Source: Bacteroidaceae bacterium
GTDB lineage: Bacteria; Bacteroidota; Bacteroidia; Bacteroidales; Bacteroidaceae
Direction: 5' to 3'
NCBI GenBank assembly: GCA_017962495.1
Contig: JAGCVH010000077.1
Span: forward strand, 1-64,000
Length of the DNA stretch: 64,000 nucleotides
The notes beneath the pieces are model-generated. The model did no database searches and was not told where the DNA came from. It saw nothing but the letters and a program-made list of their open reading frames with translations. The position numbers and the translations under genes were made by a program. Positions 8,298-17,731 of the stretch are shown piece after piece (the first letter of the stretch is position 1; each line of letters opens with the position of its first letter).

Positions 8298-10133
8298 TTA
8301 TTTCTTTAGGAGGGTTTTAAACGTGTTGACCAGTTCGCTAACGACAAAGGGCTGTCCTTTGACTTGGTTGAACTGCTGAGGAACGAATCCATCGACCTTC
8401 ATGCGGAGGAAGGAAGCGAGCTGACCCATGTTCTGTTCTGCCACAACAACCTTCGGATACTTCATGAGCACTTCTGCAGTGTTCTTGGGCAAAGGATTGA
8501 TGTAGCGGAACTGAGCCATTGCCACCTTGTGGCCCTGACTGCGGAGTTCGTCCATCGCCGTATGCAGATGGCCGTAAGTAGAGCCGAAGCCCACGATGAG
8601 CAATTCCGCATCGTCCTTGTCGCCCAGCACTTCGAGGTCGGGCACCTGTATGTTGTCAATCTTCTGCTGGCGCAAACGCGTCATCAGGTCGTGGTTTTCG
8701 GGATTGGTGGAGATGGCACCCGTCTTGCTGTCTTTCTCAAGTCCGCCCAGGATATGGGTAAAGCCTTCGCGACCTGGGACTGCCCAGTAGCGAACGCCTT
8801 CAGCATTGCGCTGATAAGGAGCCCACTCGCCACGAAGTTCCTCAGGCACATAGGGAGGACGGATGGCAGGATACTCATCGAGATTGGGCAGGCGGAAAGC
8901 CGCCGACCCGTTGGCGATAAAGGCATCGGTAAGCAGGACGACAGGAGTCATGTGCTCCAAAGCCATCTTCGAAGCGTCGTAGGCAGCATCAAAGCAATCG
9001 GCAGGACTGAGAGCCGCCAATACGGGCATCGGGCTTTCTCCGTTTCTTCCAAAGAGGACCTGCAAGAGGTCGGTCTGTTCCGATTTCGTGGGCAGTCCCG
9101 TAGCCGGGCCACCACGCTGGACATCGAGCACCACCAAGGGGAGTTCCATAATAACGGCCAAGTTCATGGCCTCGCTCTTCAGGCAGATGCCCGGACCGCT
9201 GGTGCTGGTGACGGCAAGCGCTCCAGCATAGGAGGCGCCGACGGCGGAGGCGCAACCCGATATCTCATCCTCGCACTGAACCGTGACAACGCCAAGGCTC
9301 TTATGCTTTGAGAGCTCGTGAAGCACGTCGGTGGCTGGCGTGATGGGATAGCTGCCCAGGTAGAGCTTGAGTCCGGCCTTCTCCGCAGCAGCGATAAAGC
9401 CGTAGGCAGTGGCCTTGTTGCCCGTTATGTCCATATATCTGCCAGGCACCTTCTCGCGGGTCTCGATGCGATAGACATTGGTTGCCGACGAGTGCGTGTT
9501 GTGTCCGTAGTCGTAACCAGCCTGAATCACGCGGATGTTAGCCTCGGCTATGGCAGGCTTCCTGGCAAACTTCTCGCGGAGGAAGTTGTAAGCCACCTCC
9601 AAGTCGCGACTAAACAGCCAGCACACCAGACCCACGGCAAACATGTTGCGACACTTAAGCATCGACTTCACGTCCATCCCGGTCTCTGCCAGGCAGTCCT
9701 TCACCATCGTGGTCAGGGGGCAGGCAATGACGCGATCCGGGTCGATGCCCATCTCCCGGATGGGGTCCTCCGTCTCGAACTCGGCCTTTTGCAGATCCTT
9801 AGGACCGAAAGCGTCCGTGTCGATGATAATCGTGGCTCCGGGCTTGGCATACCGATACTGGGTCTTCAGCGCAGCGGCATTCATAGCCACCAGGACGTCG
9901 CACTTGTCGCCAGGCGTATAAACTTGTCCGGCACCGATGTGCACCTGATAACCGCTCACACCCGTAAGCGAGCCCTGCGGGGCGCGGATGTCTGCGGGAT
10001 AGTCGGGAAGGGTGCTAATGCTGTTACCCACGGTTGCCGACACCGTAGAAAAAATGTTTCCGGCCAGCTGCATGCCGTCGCCGGAATCGCCAGAGAAACG
10101 GACAACCACGCTGTCCAATTCCTTAATCTCCAT
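8298..10133 (-). CDS. korA: 2-oxoacid:ferredoxin oxidoreductase, fused gamma-alpha subunit
   Basis: A 611-aa partner of KorB. The N-terminal gamma domain (about 1-190; RFSGDSGDGMQLAG) is fused to the alpha/pyrimidine-binding domain (about 215-450; GSYPITPATDVLHEL, VQCEDEISG, TSTSGPGICLKSE) and a transketolase-C-like domain to the end. The gamma-alpha fusion is the common Bacteroidetes form. In this group the enzyme links the reductive or oxidative TCA branch to ferredoxin. A tRNA-Arg gene with a strong promoter lies 41 bp upstream in the same direction and could feed transcription into korA. Confidence 0.92.
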   Translation of the reverse strand: MEIKELDSVVVRFSGDSGDGMQLAGNIFSTVSATVGNSISTLPDYPADIRAPQGSLTGVSGYQVHIGAGQVYTPGDKCDVLVAMNAAALKTQYRYAKPGATIIIDTDAFGPKDLQKAEFETEDPIREMGIDPDRVIACPLTTMVKDCLAETGMDVKSMLKCRNMFAVGLVCWLFSRDLEVAYNFLREKFARKPAIAEANIRVIQAGYDYGHNTHSSATNVYRIETREKVPGRYMDITGNKATAYGFIAAAEKAGLKLYLGSYPITPATDVLHELSKHKSLGVVTVQCEDEISGCASAVGASYAGALAVTSTSGPGICLKSEAMNLAVIMELPLVVLDVQRGGPATGLPTKSEQTDLLQVLFGRNGESPMPVLAALSPADCFDAAYDASKMALEHMTPVVLLTDAFIANGSAAFRLPNLDEYPAIRPPYVPEELRGEWAPYQRNAEGVRYWAVPGREGFTHILGGLEKDSKTGAISTNPENHDLMTRLRQQKIDNIQVPDLEVLGDKDDAELLIVGFGSTYGHLHTAMDELRSQGHKVAMAQFRYINPLPKNTAEVLMKYPKVVVAEQNMGQLASFLRMKVDGFVPQQFNQVKGQPFVVSELVNTFKTLLKK

Positions 10134-10174
10134 TTTCCTTATTTTTAATTTTAGAATTTTCTCATTCTCTCAAG

Positions 10175-10246
10175 TACCCCCGCCGGGAATCGAACCCGGA
10201 TTGGCGGTTTAGGAAACCGTAGTTCTATCCATTGAACTACAGGGGC
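10175..10246 (-). tRNA. tRNA-Arg (anticodon CCT)
   Basis: Read on the minus strand, a 72-nt cloverleaf folds. The acceptor stem is GCCCCTG/CGGGGGT with two G-T pairs, the D stem GTTC/GAAC, the anticodon loop TTCCTAA giving CCT (codon AGG), and the T arm CCGGG-TTCGATT-CCCGG. The top of the anticodon stem has an A-C mismatch. CCA is not encoded. Confidence 0.93.
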
Positions 10247-10262
10247 CCCGATAATTCGCCTG

Positions 10263-10293
10263 CAAAGATAATGAAAATAGAGCGCCTAGCAAA
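10263..10293 (-). promoter_or_regulatory. Promoter of tRNA-Arg
   Basis: Perfect Bacteroidetes promoter on the minus strand: TTTG (10290-10293), 19 bp, TATCTTTG (10263-10270), 16 bp before the tRNA 5' end. Confidence 0.8.
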
Positions 10294-10404
10294 ACAAACC
10301 GTTCGTTTTTTGCGTCGAGGCGTCTTAAAAACAGGGAATAACTCCTTCCGACGCAAGTCGAAGGGGGGCGGGAGCCGGAACGTTTACAAGCTTTTGACGG
10401 AGGA

Positions 10405-10513
10405 CTTAAGTTGCAAACAAATTGAACCTCAGGTGCAAACGAATCGAACCTAAGGTGCAAATCAATCGTACCTAAGGTGCAAATTCGGAAGCCTAAGGTG
10501 CAAATTCGGAAGG
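10405..10513. repeat. Tandem array, 22-bp period (array 1)
   Basis: About five degenerate units start at 10405, 10428, 10450, 10472 and 10493, so unit lengths are 23, 22, 22 and 21 bp. The repeated core is CTAAGGTGCAAA. Read on the minus strand, one unit junction gives CTTAGGTTCGAT, the core also seen in the arrays at 17100 and 29195. It lies about 65 bp downstream of the stop of the DUF4834 gene. The rest of the 10294-10577 gap shows no gene. Confidence 0.8.
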
Positions 10514-10577
10514 CGTATATCCTATGAACTGAGGAATCAGGTTCGATAGGGAAAACACATAAGACGAAAAAAGGAGG

Positions 10578-10802
10578 TCACTCGACCTCCTCAAATTCCA
10601 CATATTCTCCTTCGTCGTCGGGAATCGTCTTCTTCCGCTGGGGTTCCTTGCCCGTTGCGTCCGGAATGTTGTCCTTGTCTGCAAGGTCGGGCAGGCTGAT
10701 GCCGAAGAAACGCATGATCAAGTTCAGTATCGAAAAGCCGAAACTGAGCACTACGAAGAAGCCCGCGAGGAGCAACATGCCAAGACAGCCCAAGACGCGC
10801 AT
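10578..10802 (-). CDS. Small membrane protein, DUF4834 family
   Basis: A 74-aa protein with one strong membrane helix (about 4-30) and an acidic, soluble C-terminus ending EGEYVEFEEVE, the hallmark of DUF4834 proteins of Bacteroidetes. The function is unknown. I start it at the ATG at 10802, 23 bp after the pssA stop. A longer frame opening at 10964 would overlap pssA and adds a sequence with no family resemblance. It appears to be the last gene of a psd-pssA-DUF4834 run. Confidence 0.7.
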   Translation of the reverse strand: MRVLGCLGMLLLAGFFVVLSFGFSILNLIMRFFGISLPDLADKDNIPDATGKEPQRKKTIPDDEGEYVEFEEVE

Positions 10803-10825
10803 AGCCGGAGAGGAAAAGACTTGTG

Positions 10826-11551
10826 TCAGCGACCCGGACGGCCGTTGGTGGCCACCGACAGCGCCACATACCAAACTATCATGGCCGCAATGCCGCTGAC
10901 TCCCAGACAGAGGCACATGGCACAGCCGAAAAGGAAGATGTACTTCACGCTGTTGTTCCGCCAAGTGTAGTCCTTAAACTTCAGGGCAAAAAGTGGTATC
11001 TCTGCCACTAAGAGCATGCAGAAGAGCACCATGAAGAGAAAGAGGAAAACGGCATTGAACTTCAGCGAAACCAAGAAGGCGTGCTGGCCCACCACGAGCG
11101 AAGCCCAGAAGAGGGCATTGGCAGGTGTGGGGAGGCCGACGAACGAAGTGGCCTGACGCGTGTCGAGGTTGAACTTTGCCAGACGCAGGGCCGAGAAGGC
11201 GGTCATGAGGAAGGCTGTGTAGGGGATGAACCTCTCTGCGGAGTGAAGCATCGCGGGATAGTGCACCTCGTGGAACAGGTAGAACAATACGGCCGATGGG
11301 GCAACGCCGAAAGTGACGATATCGGCCAGCGAATCGAGTTCCTTGCCTATGGGCGACGAGATTCCTAAAAGGCGCGCCACCATGCCGTCGAAGAAGTCGA
11401 ACACGGCACCGCAGATTATCATCACCAAAGCCCAGCGATAGTTGCCATAGAAGGCAGCGCCCGTGGCCATGCAGCCGCACACCAGGTTGCAGCAGGTCAG
11501 CAGATTGGGCAGGGTGAAAAGAGCGACCCTCGAAGGTTGTGTGTTATTCAT
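10826..11551 (-). CDS. pssA: CDP-diacylglycerol--serine O-phosphatidyltransferase
   Basis: An integral inner-membrane enzyme making phosphatidylserine from CDP-diacylglycerol and serine. The CDP-alcohol phosphatidyltransferase motif is complete: D55-G56, A59-R60, G69, D73 and D77, within FDFFDGMVAR and SPIGKELDSLAD. Several hydrophobic helices cover the remainder of the 241 aa. It sits 58 bp downstream of psd, the next step of the phosphatidylethanolamine pathway. Confidence 0.93.
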   Translation of the reverse strand: MNNTQPSRVALFTLPNLLTCCNLVCGCMATGAAFYGNYRWALVMIICGAVFDFFDGMVARLLGISSPIGKELDSLADIVTFGVAPSAVLFYLFHEVHYPAMLHSAERFIPYTAFLMTAFSALRLAKFNLDTRQATSFVGLPTPANALFWASLVVGQHAFLVSLKFNAVFLFLFMVLFCMLLVAEIPLFALKFKDYTWRNNSVKYIFLFGCAMCLCLGVSGIAAMIVWYVALSVATNGRPGR

Positions 11552-11609
11552 ATTCCTCTTTAATGTTAGTCAAATGAGCCCCCGCTCGGGAGGGTAAAGG
11601 CCAGAAGGC

Positions 11610-12296
11610 TTACAGGCGGGCTATCACGGTTTCGTTGCCAGTGGTCTTCTGACCCAGTTTCACGCAAACTTTAGTGCCCAAAGGCAGATAGACATCCACA
11701 CGCGAACCGAACTTGATGAAACCCATGTGGTCGTCGATTTCATAATCCATCCCTTCCTCCAAATAAGTCACGACACGACGAGCTACTGCGCCTGCAATCT
11801 GGCGAGTCAGCACTTCGTCGCCCCCGGGCGTGACGATGACAATGGTCGAACGCTCGTTCTCGATGCTGGCTTTGGGTAACCAGGCGGCATGGAAATTACC
11901 ATTGTGGTGGCGAACAAGCTTCACTCGTCCGTCGACAGGTATCCAGTTGGCGTGTACGTTAAGGATGCTCATGAAGATGGAGATCATCAGGCGACGATCG
12001 TGGAAATACTCATTCTCTTCCACCTCTTCAATGACCACTATCTTGCCGTCGGCAGGAGCAATGACAACGCCTTCCGTGTTCTCCTCGAACTCACGAATGG
12101 GACAACGGAAGAAGTTCAGCATCAGGGCATAAAGGAGACCAGAGACGACGGCAACAACAATAAAGGGAACCTTCGTCTCGAAAGCATAATACAGCGCGGC
12201 ACATAACAATGCTATCAGAAAGGCGGAAATGACAAGGATATGCACGCCCTCGCGATGGATTCTTAATTTGCGTAATTTTCTTAGTCTCTTACCCAT
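11610..12296 (-). CDS. psd: Phosphatidylserine decarboxylase proenzyme
   Basis: Decarboxylates phosphatidylserine to phosphatidylethanolamine. At 228 aa this is the short type. Two membrane helices (about 17-36 and 43-62) anchor it. The self-cleavage site that generates the pyruvoyl cofactor is G197-S198 in KFGSRVDVY, near the C-terminus; the segments APADGKIV and [11 protein letters not shown] are also conserved. It is divergent from dnaE, with its own promoter. Confidence 0.93.
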   Translation of the reverse strand: MGKRLRKLRKLRIHREGVHILVISAFLIALLCAALYYAFETKVPFIVVAVVSGLLYALMLNFFRCPIREFEENTEGVVIAPADGKIVVIEEVEENEYFHDRRLMISIFMSILNVHANWIPVDGRVKLVRHHNGNFHAAWLPKASIENERSTIVIVTPGGDEVLTRQIAGAVARRVVTYLEEGMDYEIDDHMGFIKFGSRVDVYLPLGTKVCVKLGQKTTGNETVIARL

Positions 12297-12338
12297 TGAA
12301 CACGACAGATGGGAGGATATTTGTCCTCAAATACATGC

Positions 12339-12370
12339 CAAAGTTAATGGTTTTCTTATAAATAATCAAA
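12339..12370 (-). promoter_or_regulatory. Promoter of psd-pssA
   Basis: Minus strand: TTTG (12367-12370), 20 bp, TAACTTTG (12339-12346), about 40 bp before the psd ATG. Confidence 0.75.
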
Positions 12371-12427
12371 GAATTGTCGGGAAAAGATTTTATTTTCTTT
12401 CGAACTTAATAAAAATTCCTGCATTGG

Positions 12428-12458
12428 TTGGATAATTCAAGAAAGAAATGTACCTTTA
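12428..12458 (+). promoter_or_regulatory. Promoter of dnaE
   Basis: TTGG (12428-12431), 19 bp, TACCTTTA (12451-12458) is a one-mismatch version of each box. It fixes the dnaE start at the ATG at 12500, because the in-frame TTG at 12428 lies inside this promoter. Confidence 0.5.
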
Positions 12459-12499
12459 TCCCAAATTTCACCTTTATTTCATTTTATACCATATTATAT

Positions 12500-15400
12500 A
12501 TGCCCGACTTTGTACATCTTCATGTGCACACTCAATATTCGCTACTCGACGGACAAGCCAGCATAGCGAAACTCCTCGACAAAGCCTCTGCCGACGGCAT
12601 GCGAGGCATGGCCATCACCGATCACGGAAACATGATGGGTGTCAAGGAGTTCTGTAACTCATGCGATAAGCTTAACAAGAAGCGCAAGGACAAAGGCCTG
12701 GAACCCTTCAAACCTATCATCGGCTGTGAAATGTATGTTGCCCCGCGCAATAAGGAATCGAAAGACAAAGAGTTGGGCGACGGCTTGCGCTATCATCTCA
12801 TCGTGCTGGCCAAAAACCTAAAGGGCTATCACAACCTGGTCAAACTGGTTTCGCGCTCTTGGATTGACGGGTTCTACAACAAGCCAAGAACCGACCACCA
12901 CGACCTGGAACTCTTCCACGAGGGCCTCATCATCTGTTCGGCCTGTATCGCAGGCGAGGTTCCAAGGAAGATCTATAAAGGAGACATCGAAGGGGCAGAG
13001 GAAACCATACGCTGGTATAAAGGAATCTTTGGCGAGGATTACTATTTGGAACTGCAACGCCATGAAGTGAAGAATCCCAACCAACGCGCCAATCGCGAGA
13101 CCTACCCTATCCAGCAACAAGTGAACAAAGTCCTCATAGAACTGGCTCGGAAATACGATGTCAAACTCATTTGCACCAATGATGTGCACTTCGTTGACGA
13201 AGACGATGCCGAGGCTCATGACCGACTCATTTGCCTTTCAACAAGCAGGGACCTTGACGACCCTACCCGCATGCTCTATTCCAAGCAAGAATGGTTCAAG
13301 ACCAAAGCCGAGATGGCAGAGATCTTCGCCGATGTGCCTGAGGCAATGGAAAATACCATCGAGATTCTCGACAAAGTAGAGTTCTACAGCATCGACCACG
13401 CACCCATCATGCCCAACTTCGCGATTCCCGAAAGCTTTGGCACAGAGGAACAATATCACGAGAAGTTCACTGACGAGGAGTTGTTCAATGAGTTCACTCG
13501 CGACGAACACGGCAACGTAGTCATGAGCGAAGAAGAGGCAAAGAAGAAGGTCGAGAGGATGGGAGGCGTGAAGAAACTATATCGACTGAAACTGGAAGCC
13601 GACTATCTGGCTCACCTTACCTATATCGGAGCAAAGCGCATCTATGGCAACCCGATTCCCAACGAAATCATGGAACGCCTCAACTTTGAGCTGCATGTTA
13701 TGAAGTCAATGGGTTTCCCGGGATACTTCCTCATTGTACAAGACTACATCAATGCCGCACGCCACGAGCTCAAGGTCAGCGTTGGTCCCGGTCGAGGGTC
13801 TGCGGCAGGCAGTGCGGTGGCTTATTGCCTGGGCATCACTCAAATAGACCCCATTCAATACGACCTCCTGTTCGAGCGTTTCCTTAATCCCGACCGCATC
13901 TCCTTGCCTGATATCGATGTCGACTTTGATGACGATGGGCGTGGAAAGGTGCTCTCATGGGTCACGCAAAAGTATGGGGATGACAAGGTTGCCCACATCA
14001 TCACCTACGGCACTATGGCGACGAAACTCGCCATCAAGGATGTGGCACGCGTGGAAAAATTGCCTTTGGACAAATCGAATGAACTATGCAAACTCATCCC
14101 CGACCGCATGCCCGAGGTCAATGGCGAAACCATGAAGATGAACTTGTCCAATGTCATTAGCATTGTTCCTGAACTGCAACGAGCCGAAAGCTCGCCCGAC
14201 AAGGTCCTTAGCAATACTATCCGATATGCAAAGAAGTTGGAAGGAAACGTCAGAAACACGGGCGTTCATGCCTGTGGAGTCATTATCTGCAAGGACGACG
14301 TATCGGACTGGGTTCCCATCTCCACGGCCGACGATAAGGAAACGGGCGAAAAACTGCTTTGCACGCAATATGAAGGTTCTGTCATTGAAGAAACAGGCCT
14401 CATCAAGATGGACTTCCTGGGACTGAAAACGCTTTCTCAAATCAAGGAATGCCAGCAAAATATCCGCGACAGCTTGGGCATAGAGGTCAACGTGGACAAA
14501 CTCAACATTAAAGACCCTGCCACCTTCCAGCTTTATTGCGATGGCAGAACCGTTGGCACGTTCCAGTTTGAATCAGCTGGAATGCAGAAGTATCTGCGCG
14601 AACTGCAACCTTCCACCTTTGAGGATCTCATAGCCATGAATGCGCTCTATCGCCCAGGGCCTATGGATTATATCCCTGATTTCATCGACCGCAAACAAGG
14701 GCGCAAACCTGTGGAATATGACATTCCCTGCATGGAGAAATACCTCAAGGATACCTATGGAATTACGGTCTATCAAGAGCAAGTCATGTTGCTCAGTCGC
14801 CAGCTCGCCAACTTCACACGTGGCGAAAGCGATACCTTGCGTAAGGCAATGGGTAAGAAGTTGAGGGATAAACTGGACCACATGAAGCCTAAGTTTATTA
14901 ACCAAGGCAAGGATAACGGGCACGACCCCAAGGCATTGGAGAAGATATGGACCGACTGGGAGAAGTTTGCCTCCTACGCATTCAATAAGAGTCATGCAAC
15001 GTGCTATTCTTGGATTGCTTACCAGACTGCATATCTCAAGGCGAACTATCCCGCCCAATTCATGGCAGGCATTATGAGCCGTTCCAAAGATATTACTGAG
15101 GTGTCGAAGTTTATGAACGAGTGTAAGGGCATGGGCATAGAGACGCTAGGTCCCGATGTCAACTACAGTCGCCATAAGTTCAGTGTCGATCCTTTAGGCA
15201 ACATCCGCTTTGGACTCACACGTATATCAGGCCTTGGCGCGAGTGCCGTTGAAGCCATTGTCAAGGAACGTGACGCACATGGTCCCTATCGTGATATCTT
15301 TGACTTTGCCAAACGCGTACCCATCGGCACGGTTAAGCGAAACGGCATAGAATGTCTTGCGCTTAGTGGTGCCTTCGACTGTTTCTCGAATCAAATCACT

Positions 15401-16216
15401 CGCGAGCAGTTCTTTGCCCAAACGCCAAAGGGCGAAACCTTCATCGACGTTCTCACACGCTTCAGCATGCAATACCAGCAGGCCGAACAGGACGCCCAAT
15501 TCTCACTATTCAAAGGTATGGAAGCCGTAGACGTCAGTCTACCCGCCATTCCTGAGGCTGAACCTTGGACGGCACTCGAACGTCTCAGTCGCGAAAAAGA
15601 CAAGATAGGTATCTATCTATCGGCACATCCTCTTGACGAATACTCGGTTATCCTAAATCATACCTGTAACCTCAAAATGGAGACAATTGCCGACCTCGCC
15701 CCCCTCAATGGGCGTGAAGTGCACTTCGGAGGCATTGTCACAGCCGTTCGAAAAGGCATTTCCAAGTCCAACAAACCCTATGGAATTGCCACCATTGAAG
15801 ACTACAGTGGTCCTGGAGAACTTCCCTTGTTCGGCGATGCTTGGCCTCAGTGGAGCAACTACATGCAAGTGGGTTACACCTTATACATCACCGGACGCGT
15901 GCAACCACGCAAACATCAACCAGACCGCCTCGAGCTTGTCATAACCAATATTGAATTCATGGCAAATGTCAAGGATAAGGTCATCCAAACACTTACCATT
16001 TCCTTCATGCTCGAGGAACTTGAAGAAGATACCGTATTCACCCTCTCCGACCTCGCACGCAAGAATCCGGGCAAGACAAAACTCGCGTTCAACATCTTTG
16101 AGATTGGGCACAACGCCCGATTACAGGTCGTTTCCACTCGAAACAGCATTTGTGTCACACCTGAAATCATCGATTTCCTCGACCAACACAAAGAACTTGC
16201 GTATAAGATAAATTAA
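12500..16216 (+). CDS. dnaE: DNA polymerase III subunit alpha
   Basis: The replicative polymerase subunit, 1238 aa from the chosen ATG (MPDFVHLHVHTQYSLLDG). The N-terminal PHP domain (about 1-270) has the metal-binding HLHVHT motif. The palm carries the paired catalytic aspartates in SLPDIDVDFDDDGR (about residue 470). Further on are finger motifs (RPGPMDYIPDFI, TYGITVYQEQVM), a helix-hairpin-helix region and a C-terminal OB fold (HFGGIVTAVRKGISK). The length is usual for DnaE1. The frame is open back to a TTG at 12428, but those 24 residues lack family resemblance and overlap the promoter. Confidence 0.96.
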   Translation: MPDFVHLHVHTQYSLLDGQASIAKLLDKASADGMRGMAITDHGNMMGVKEFCNSCDKLNKKRKDKGLEPFKPIIGCEMYVAPRNKESKDKELGDGLRYHLIVLAKNLKGYHNLVKLVSRSWIDGFYNKPRTDHHDLELFHEGLIICSACIAGEVPRKIYKGDIEGAEETIRWYKGIFGEDYYLELQRHEVKNPNQRANRETYPIQQQVNKVLIELARKYDVKLICTNDVHFVDEDDAEAHDRLICLSTSRDLDDPTRMLYSKQEWFKTKAEMAEIFADVPEAMENTIEILDKVEFYSIDHAPIMPNFAIPESFGTEEQYHEKFTDEELFNEFTRDEHGNVVMSEEEAKKKVERMGGVKKLYRLKLEADYLAHLTYIGAKRIYGNPIPNEIMERLNFELHVMKSMGFPGYFLIVQDYINAARHELKVSVGPGRGSAAGSAVAYCLGITQIDPIQYDLLFERFLNPDRISLPDIDVDFDDDGRGKVLSWVTQKYGDDKVAHIITYGTMATKLAIKDVARVEKLPLDKSNELCKLIPDRMPEVNGETMKMNLSNVISIVPELQRAESSPDKVLSNTIRYAKKLEGNVRNTGVHACGVIICKDDVSDWVPISTADDKETGEKLLCTQYEGSVIEETGLIKMDFLGLKTLSQIKECQQNIRDSLGIEVNVDKLNIKDPATFQLYCDGRTVGTFQFESAGMQKYLRELQPSTFEDLIAMNALYRPGPMDYIPDFIDRKQGRKPVEYDIPCMEKYLKDTYGITVYQEQVMLLSRQLANFTRGESDTLRKAMGKKLRDKLDHMKPKFINQGKDNGHDPKALEKIWTDWEKFASYAFNKSHATCYSWIAYQTAYLKANYPAQFMAGIMSRSKDITEVSKFMNECKGMGIETLGPDVNYSRHKFSVDPLGNIRFGLTRISGLGASAVEAIVKERDAHGPYRDIFDFAKRVPIGTVKRNGIECLALSGAFDCFSNQITREQFFAQTPKGETFIDVLTRFSMQYQQAEQDAQFSLFKGMEAVDVSLPAIPEAEPWTALERLSREKDKIGIYLSAHPLDEYSVILNHTCNLKMETIADLAPLNGREVHFGGIVTAVRKGISKSNKPYGIATIEDYSGPGELPLFGDAWPQWSNYMQVGYTLYITGRVQPRKHQPDRLELVITNIEFMANVKDKVIQTLTISFMLEELEEDTVFTLSDLARKNPGKTKLAFNIFEIGHNARLQVVSTRNSICVTPEIIDFLDQHKELAYKIN

Positions 16217-16266
16217 AGATTACAGATTGATCAATATTTATAAATGAACCTTTAACATTATTAATT

Positions 16267-16584
16267 ATGGCATTAAACATCACAAGCGCAAATTTTCAGG
16301 AGCTTTTGCAGAGCGGCAAGCCCCTCGTTATTGACTTCTGGGCCACTTGGTGCGGTCCATGCAAGCGACTCGGTCCCACCATCGAAGAACTGGCAAAGCA
16401 GTATGAAGGTCAAGTGAACATCGGCAAATGCGATGTTGAAGAAGACGAAGACCTCCCTATGCAGTTCCAGGTCAGCAGCATACCCTGCGTTGTATTCTTC
16501 GACCGTCAGGGCCAGATGGTTCAGCGTCTCGTAGGCCTGCAACCTAAGTCCACACTCGAGCAAACCATTCAGAAACTGCTTTAA
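16267..16584 (+). CDS. trxA: Thioredoxin
   Basis: A cytoplasmic dithiol reductant, 105 aa with no signal peptide. The active site is WCGPC (C29, C32), the cis-proline is in SSIPCVVFF, and the buried Asp is in VIDFWATW. It lies 50 bp after dnaE on the same strand. Confidence 0.95.
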   Translation: MALNITSANFQELLQSGKPLVIDFWATWCGPCKRLGPTIEELAKQYEGQVNIGKCDVEEDEDLPMQFQVSSIPCVVFFDRQGQMVQRLVGLQPKSTLEQTIQKLL

Positions 16585-16596
16585 GATTCACTCTAC

Positions 16597-16640
16597 TTAG
16601 TCCTCCCCTTTAGGGGTTGGATTAGTGGAGAGTACGATTA
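16597..16640 (+). repeat. Degenerate copy of a CCTCCCC/GGGGAGG repeat
   Basis: TCCTCCCCTTTAGGGGTTGG resembles the elements at 46769 and 54374 (a C-rich arm, a short TT loop, a G-rich arm, then GGTTGG). It lies in the gap between trxA and the next gene and is not coding. Confidence 0.5.
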
Positions 16641-16684
16641 GGAAAGCTATCATGAGTTCTCAACTTTAAACCATAGAATAACCC

Positions 16685-17020
16685 ATGAATTTCGAAGACG
16701 AACTTTTGCAGGATGCTGAGGATGACCGCCTAACCGTGGAATTCATCAAGAACTACCTGCCTCAAGAACTGAAGGAGAAGTTTACCGACGAACAACTCTA
16801 TTACCTCCTCGATGTCCTCGTCGAATACTATGCCGATAGCGGTATTCTGGAAGCCGAGCCCGACAAGGACGGCTACATTGACATCGACGTCGAACAGATT
16901 GCCAAACACCTGGCACAGCAAGCACGCAAGGACCAAATGGGCGACTTCAGTCCTGAAGACCTCCGTTGGGTGGTTGAAGGTGAAATGGAGTATGCCGAGA
17001 GTTTGGAAGGTGAGGACTAA
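16685..17020 (+). CDS. Conserved small acidic protein of unknown function
   Basis: A 111-aa soluble, very acidic, probably all-helical protein without signal peptide or membrane helix. The segments TVEFIKNYLPQELKEKF and DEQLYYLLDVLVEYYADSG are of a type I associate with conserved Bacteroidetes hypothetical proteins, but I cannot name a family or function. It follows trxA by 100 bp and ends just before a strong terminator. Confidence 0.75.
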   Translation: MNFEDELLQDAEDDRLTVEFIKNYLPQELKEKFTDEQLYYLLDVLVEYYADSGILEAEPDKDGYIDIDVEQIAKHLAQQARKDQMGDFSPEDLRWVVEGEMEYAESLEGED

Positions 17021-17054
17021 AAGAACGACGGACACTCCTTGCCCTTATCATTAG

Positions 17055-17083
17055 AAAGCACTACCCCGATTAGGTAGTGCTTT
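17055..17083 (+). terminator. Rho-independent terminator
   Basis: Perfect 11-bp stem AAAGCACTACC / GGTAGTGCTTT with a 7-nt loop followed by ATTTGTATAT, closing the dnaE-trxA-16685 run. Confidence 0.85.
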
Positions 17084-17099
17084 ATTTGTATATCCACAC

Positions 17100-17165
17100 G
17101 AGGATTATCGAACCTATGTTCGAGGCACATAAGATATAGGTTCTATGTCTCAAAGGCAAGGGTTC
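17100..17165. repeat. Tandem array, 22-bp period (array 2)
   Basis: Three 22-bp units: 17100-17121, 17122-17143 and 17144-17165. On the minus strand each begins GAAC; the unit at 17107-17121 reads GAACATAGGTTCGAT, identical to a unit of the array at 29195. The third unit overlaps the last codons and stop of tsaE. Confidence 0.75.
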
Positions 17166-17568
17166 GAGAGCCATCGGCCTGTTCCTCGATAGCGACGCAA
17201 ACAGCATCGTCGGGAAGAAGAGGCTCAACCAACTCAGGCCATTCAACGAGACAGAGATTACCAGAATAGAAATAATCGTCACACCCCATATCCCGCGCTT
17301 CGGCAAGAGACTTCACACGATAGAAGTCGAAATGGTAAATAGGGCCGTATGAACCTTCATATTCGTTAACGATAGCGAATGTGGGAGAGGTGACAATATC
17401 GTCAGTGACGCCAAGCTCGTGGCAGATTGCCTTGATGAAGGTAGTCTTGCCCGCACCCATGCCTCCATAAAAGGCAACAACTCGGCGGTCGCCTATCGCA
17501 TCGAGAAACTGACGGGCGGCCTCCCGTATTGCCTGTTGTTGGAAGTTGATAGTTGAAAGATTCTCCAT
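17143..17568 (-). CDS. tsaE: tRNA threonylcarbamoyladenosine biosynthesis ATPase TsaE
   Basis: The ATPase of the TsaBDE complex that makes t6A37 on ANN-decoding tRNAs. It is 141 aa with P-loop GGMGAGKTT (35-43). SPTFAIVNEY and HFDFYRV are the switch-like motifs and LVEWPEL the C-terminal signature. It has a perfect promoter of its own. Its last codons are shared with a unit of the 22-bp repeat array. Confidence 0.94.
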   Translation of the reverse strand: MENLSTINFQQQAIREAARQFLDAIGDRRVVAFYGGMGAGKTTFIKAICHELGVTDDIVTSPTFAIVNEYEGSYGPIYHFDFYRVKSLAEARDMGCDDYFYSGNLCLVEWPELVEPLLPDDAVCVAIEEQADGSRTLAFET

Positions 17569-17587
17569 GCTCGTTCTTTTTATGGTG

Positions 17588-17618
17588 CAAAGGTACGATT
17601 AAACGAGCATAGAACAAA
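17588..17618 (-). promoter_or_regulatory. Promoter of tsaE
   Basis: Minus strand: TTTG (17615-17618), exactly 19 bp, TACCTTTG (17588-17595), 20 bp before the tsaE ATG. It is a perfect match to the Bacteroidetes consensus. Confidence 0.85.
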
Positions 17619-17731
17619 ATAAACTTGTTTAATTTTTATATCGGGTGCAGTACATTCGACCTATAGGTGTAGCATTGACAGAGGTCGTCTTGTCGAACCA
17701 AGGCCTTGCAATCGGGCAGTTCGTGGGCAGG

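Noticed and set aside
8364..10148. Long plus-strand reading frames opposite korA
   Set aside because: They are antisense to a conserved gene with complete motifs and have no signature of their own.
10232..10453. Small plus-strand reading frame of 73 codons
   Set aside because: It runs through the tRNA-Arg gene, its promoter and a repeat array; the composition is not protein-like.
10803..10964. Longer version of the DUF4834 protein
   Set aside because: The extension overlaps pssA in another frame and carries no membrane or family features; the 10802 ATG directly begins the membrane helix.
12428..12499. Longer N-terminus for dnaE from a TTG codon
   Set aside because: The 24 extra residues have no resemblance to the family and the codon lies inside a promoter with correct 19-bp spacing; the ATG at 12500 starts the usual PHP motif.
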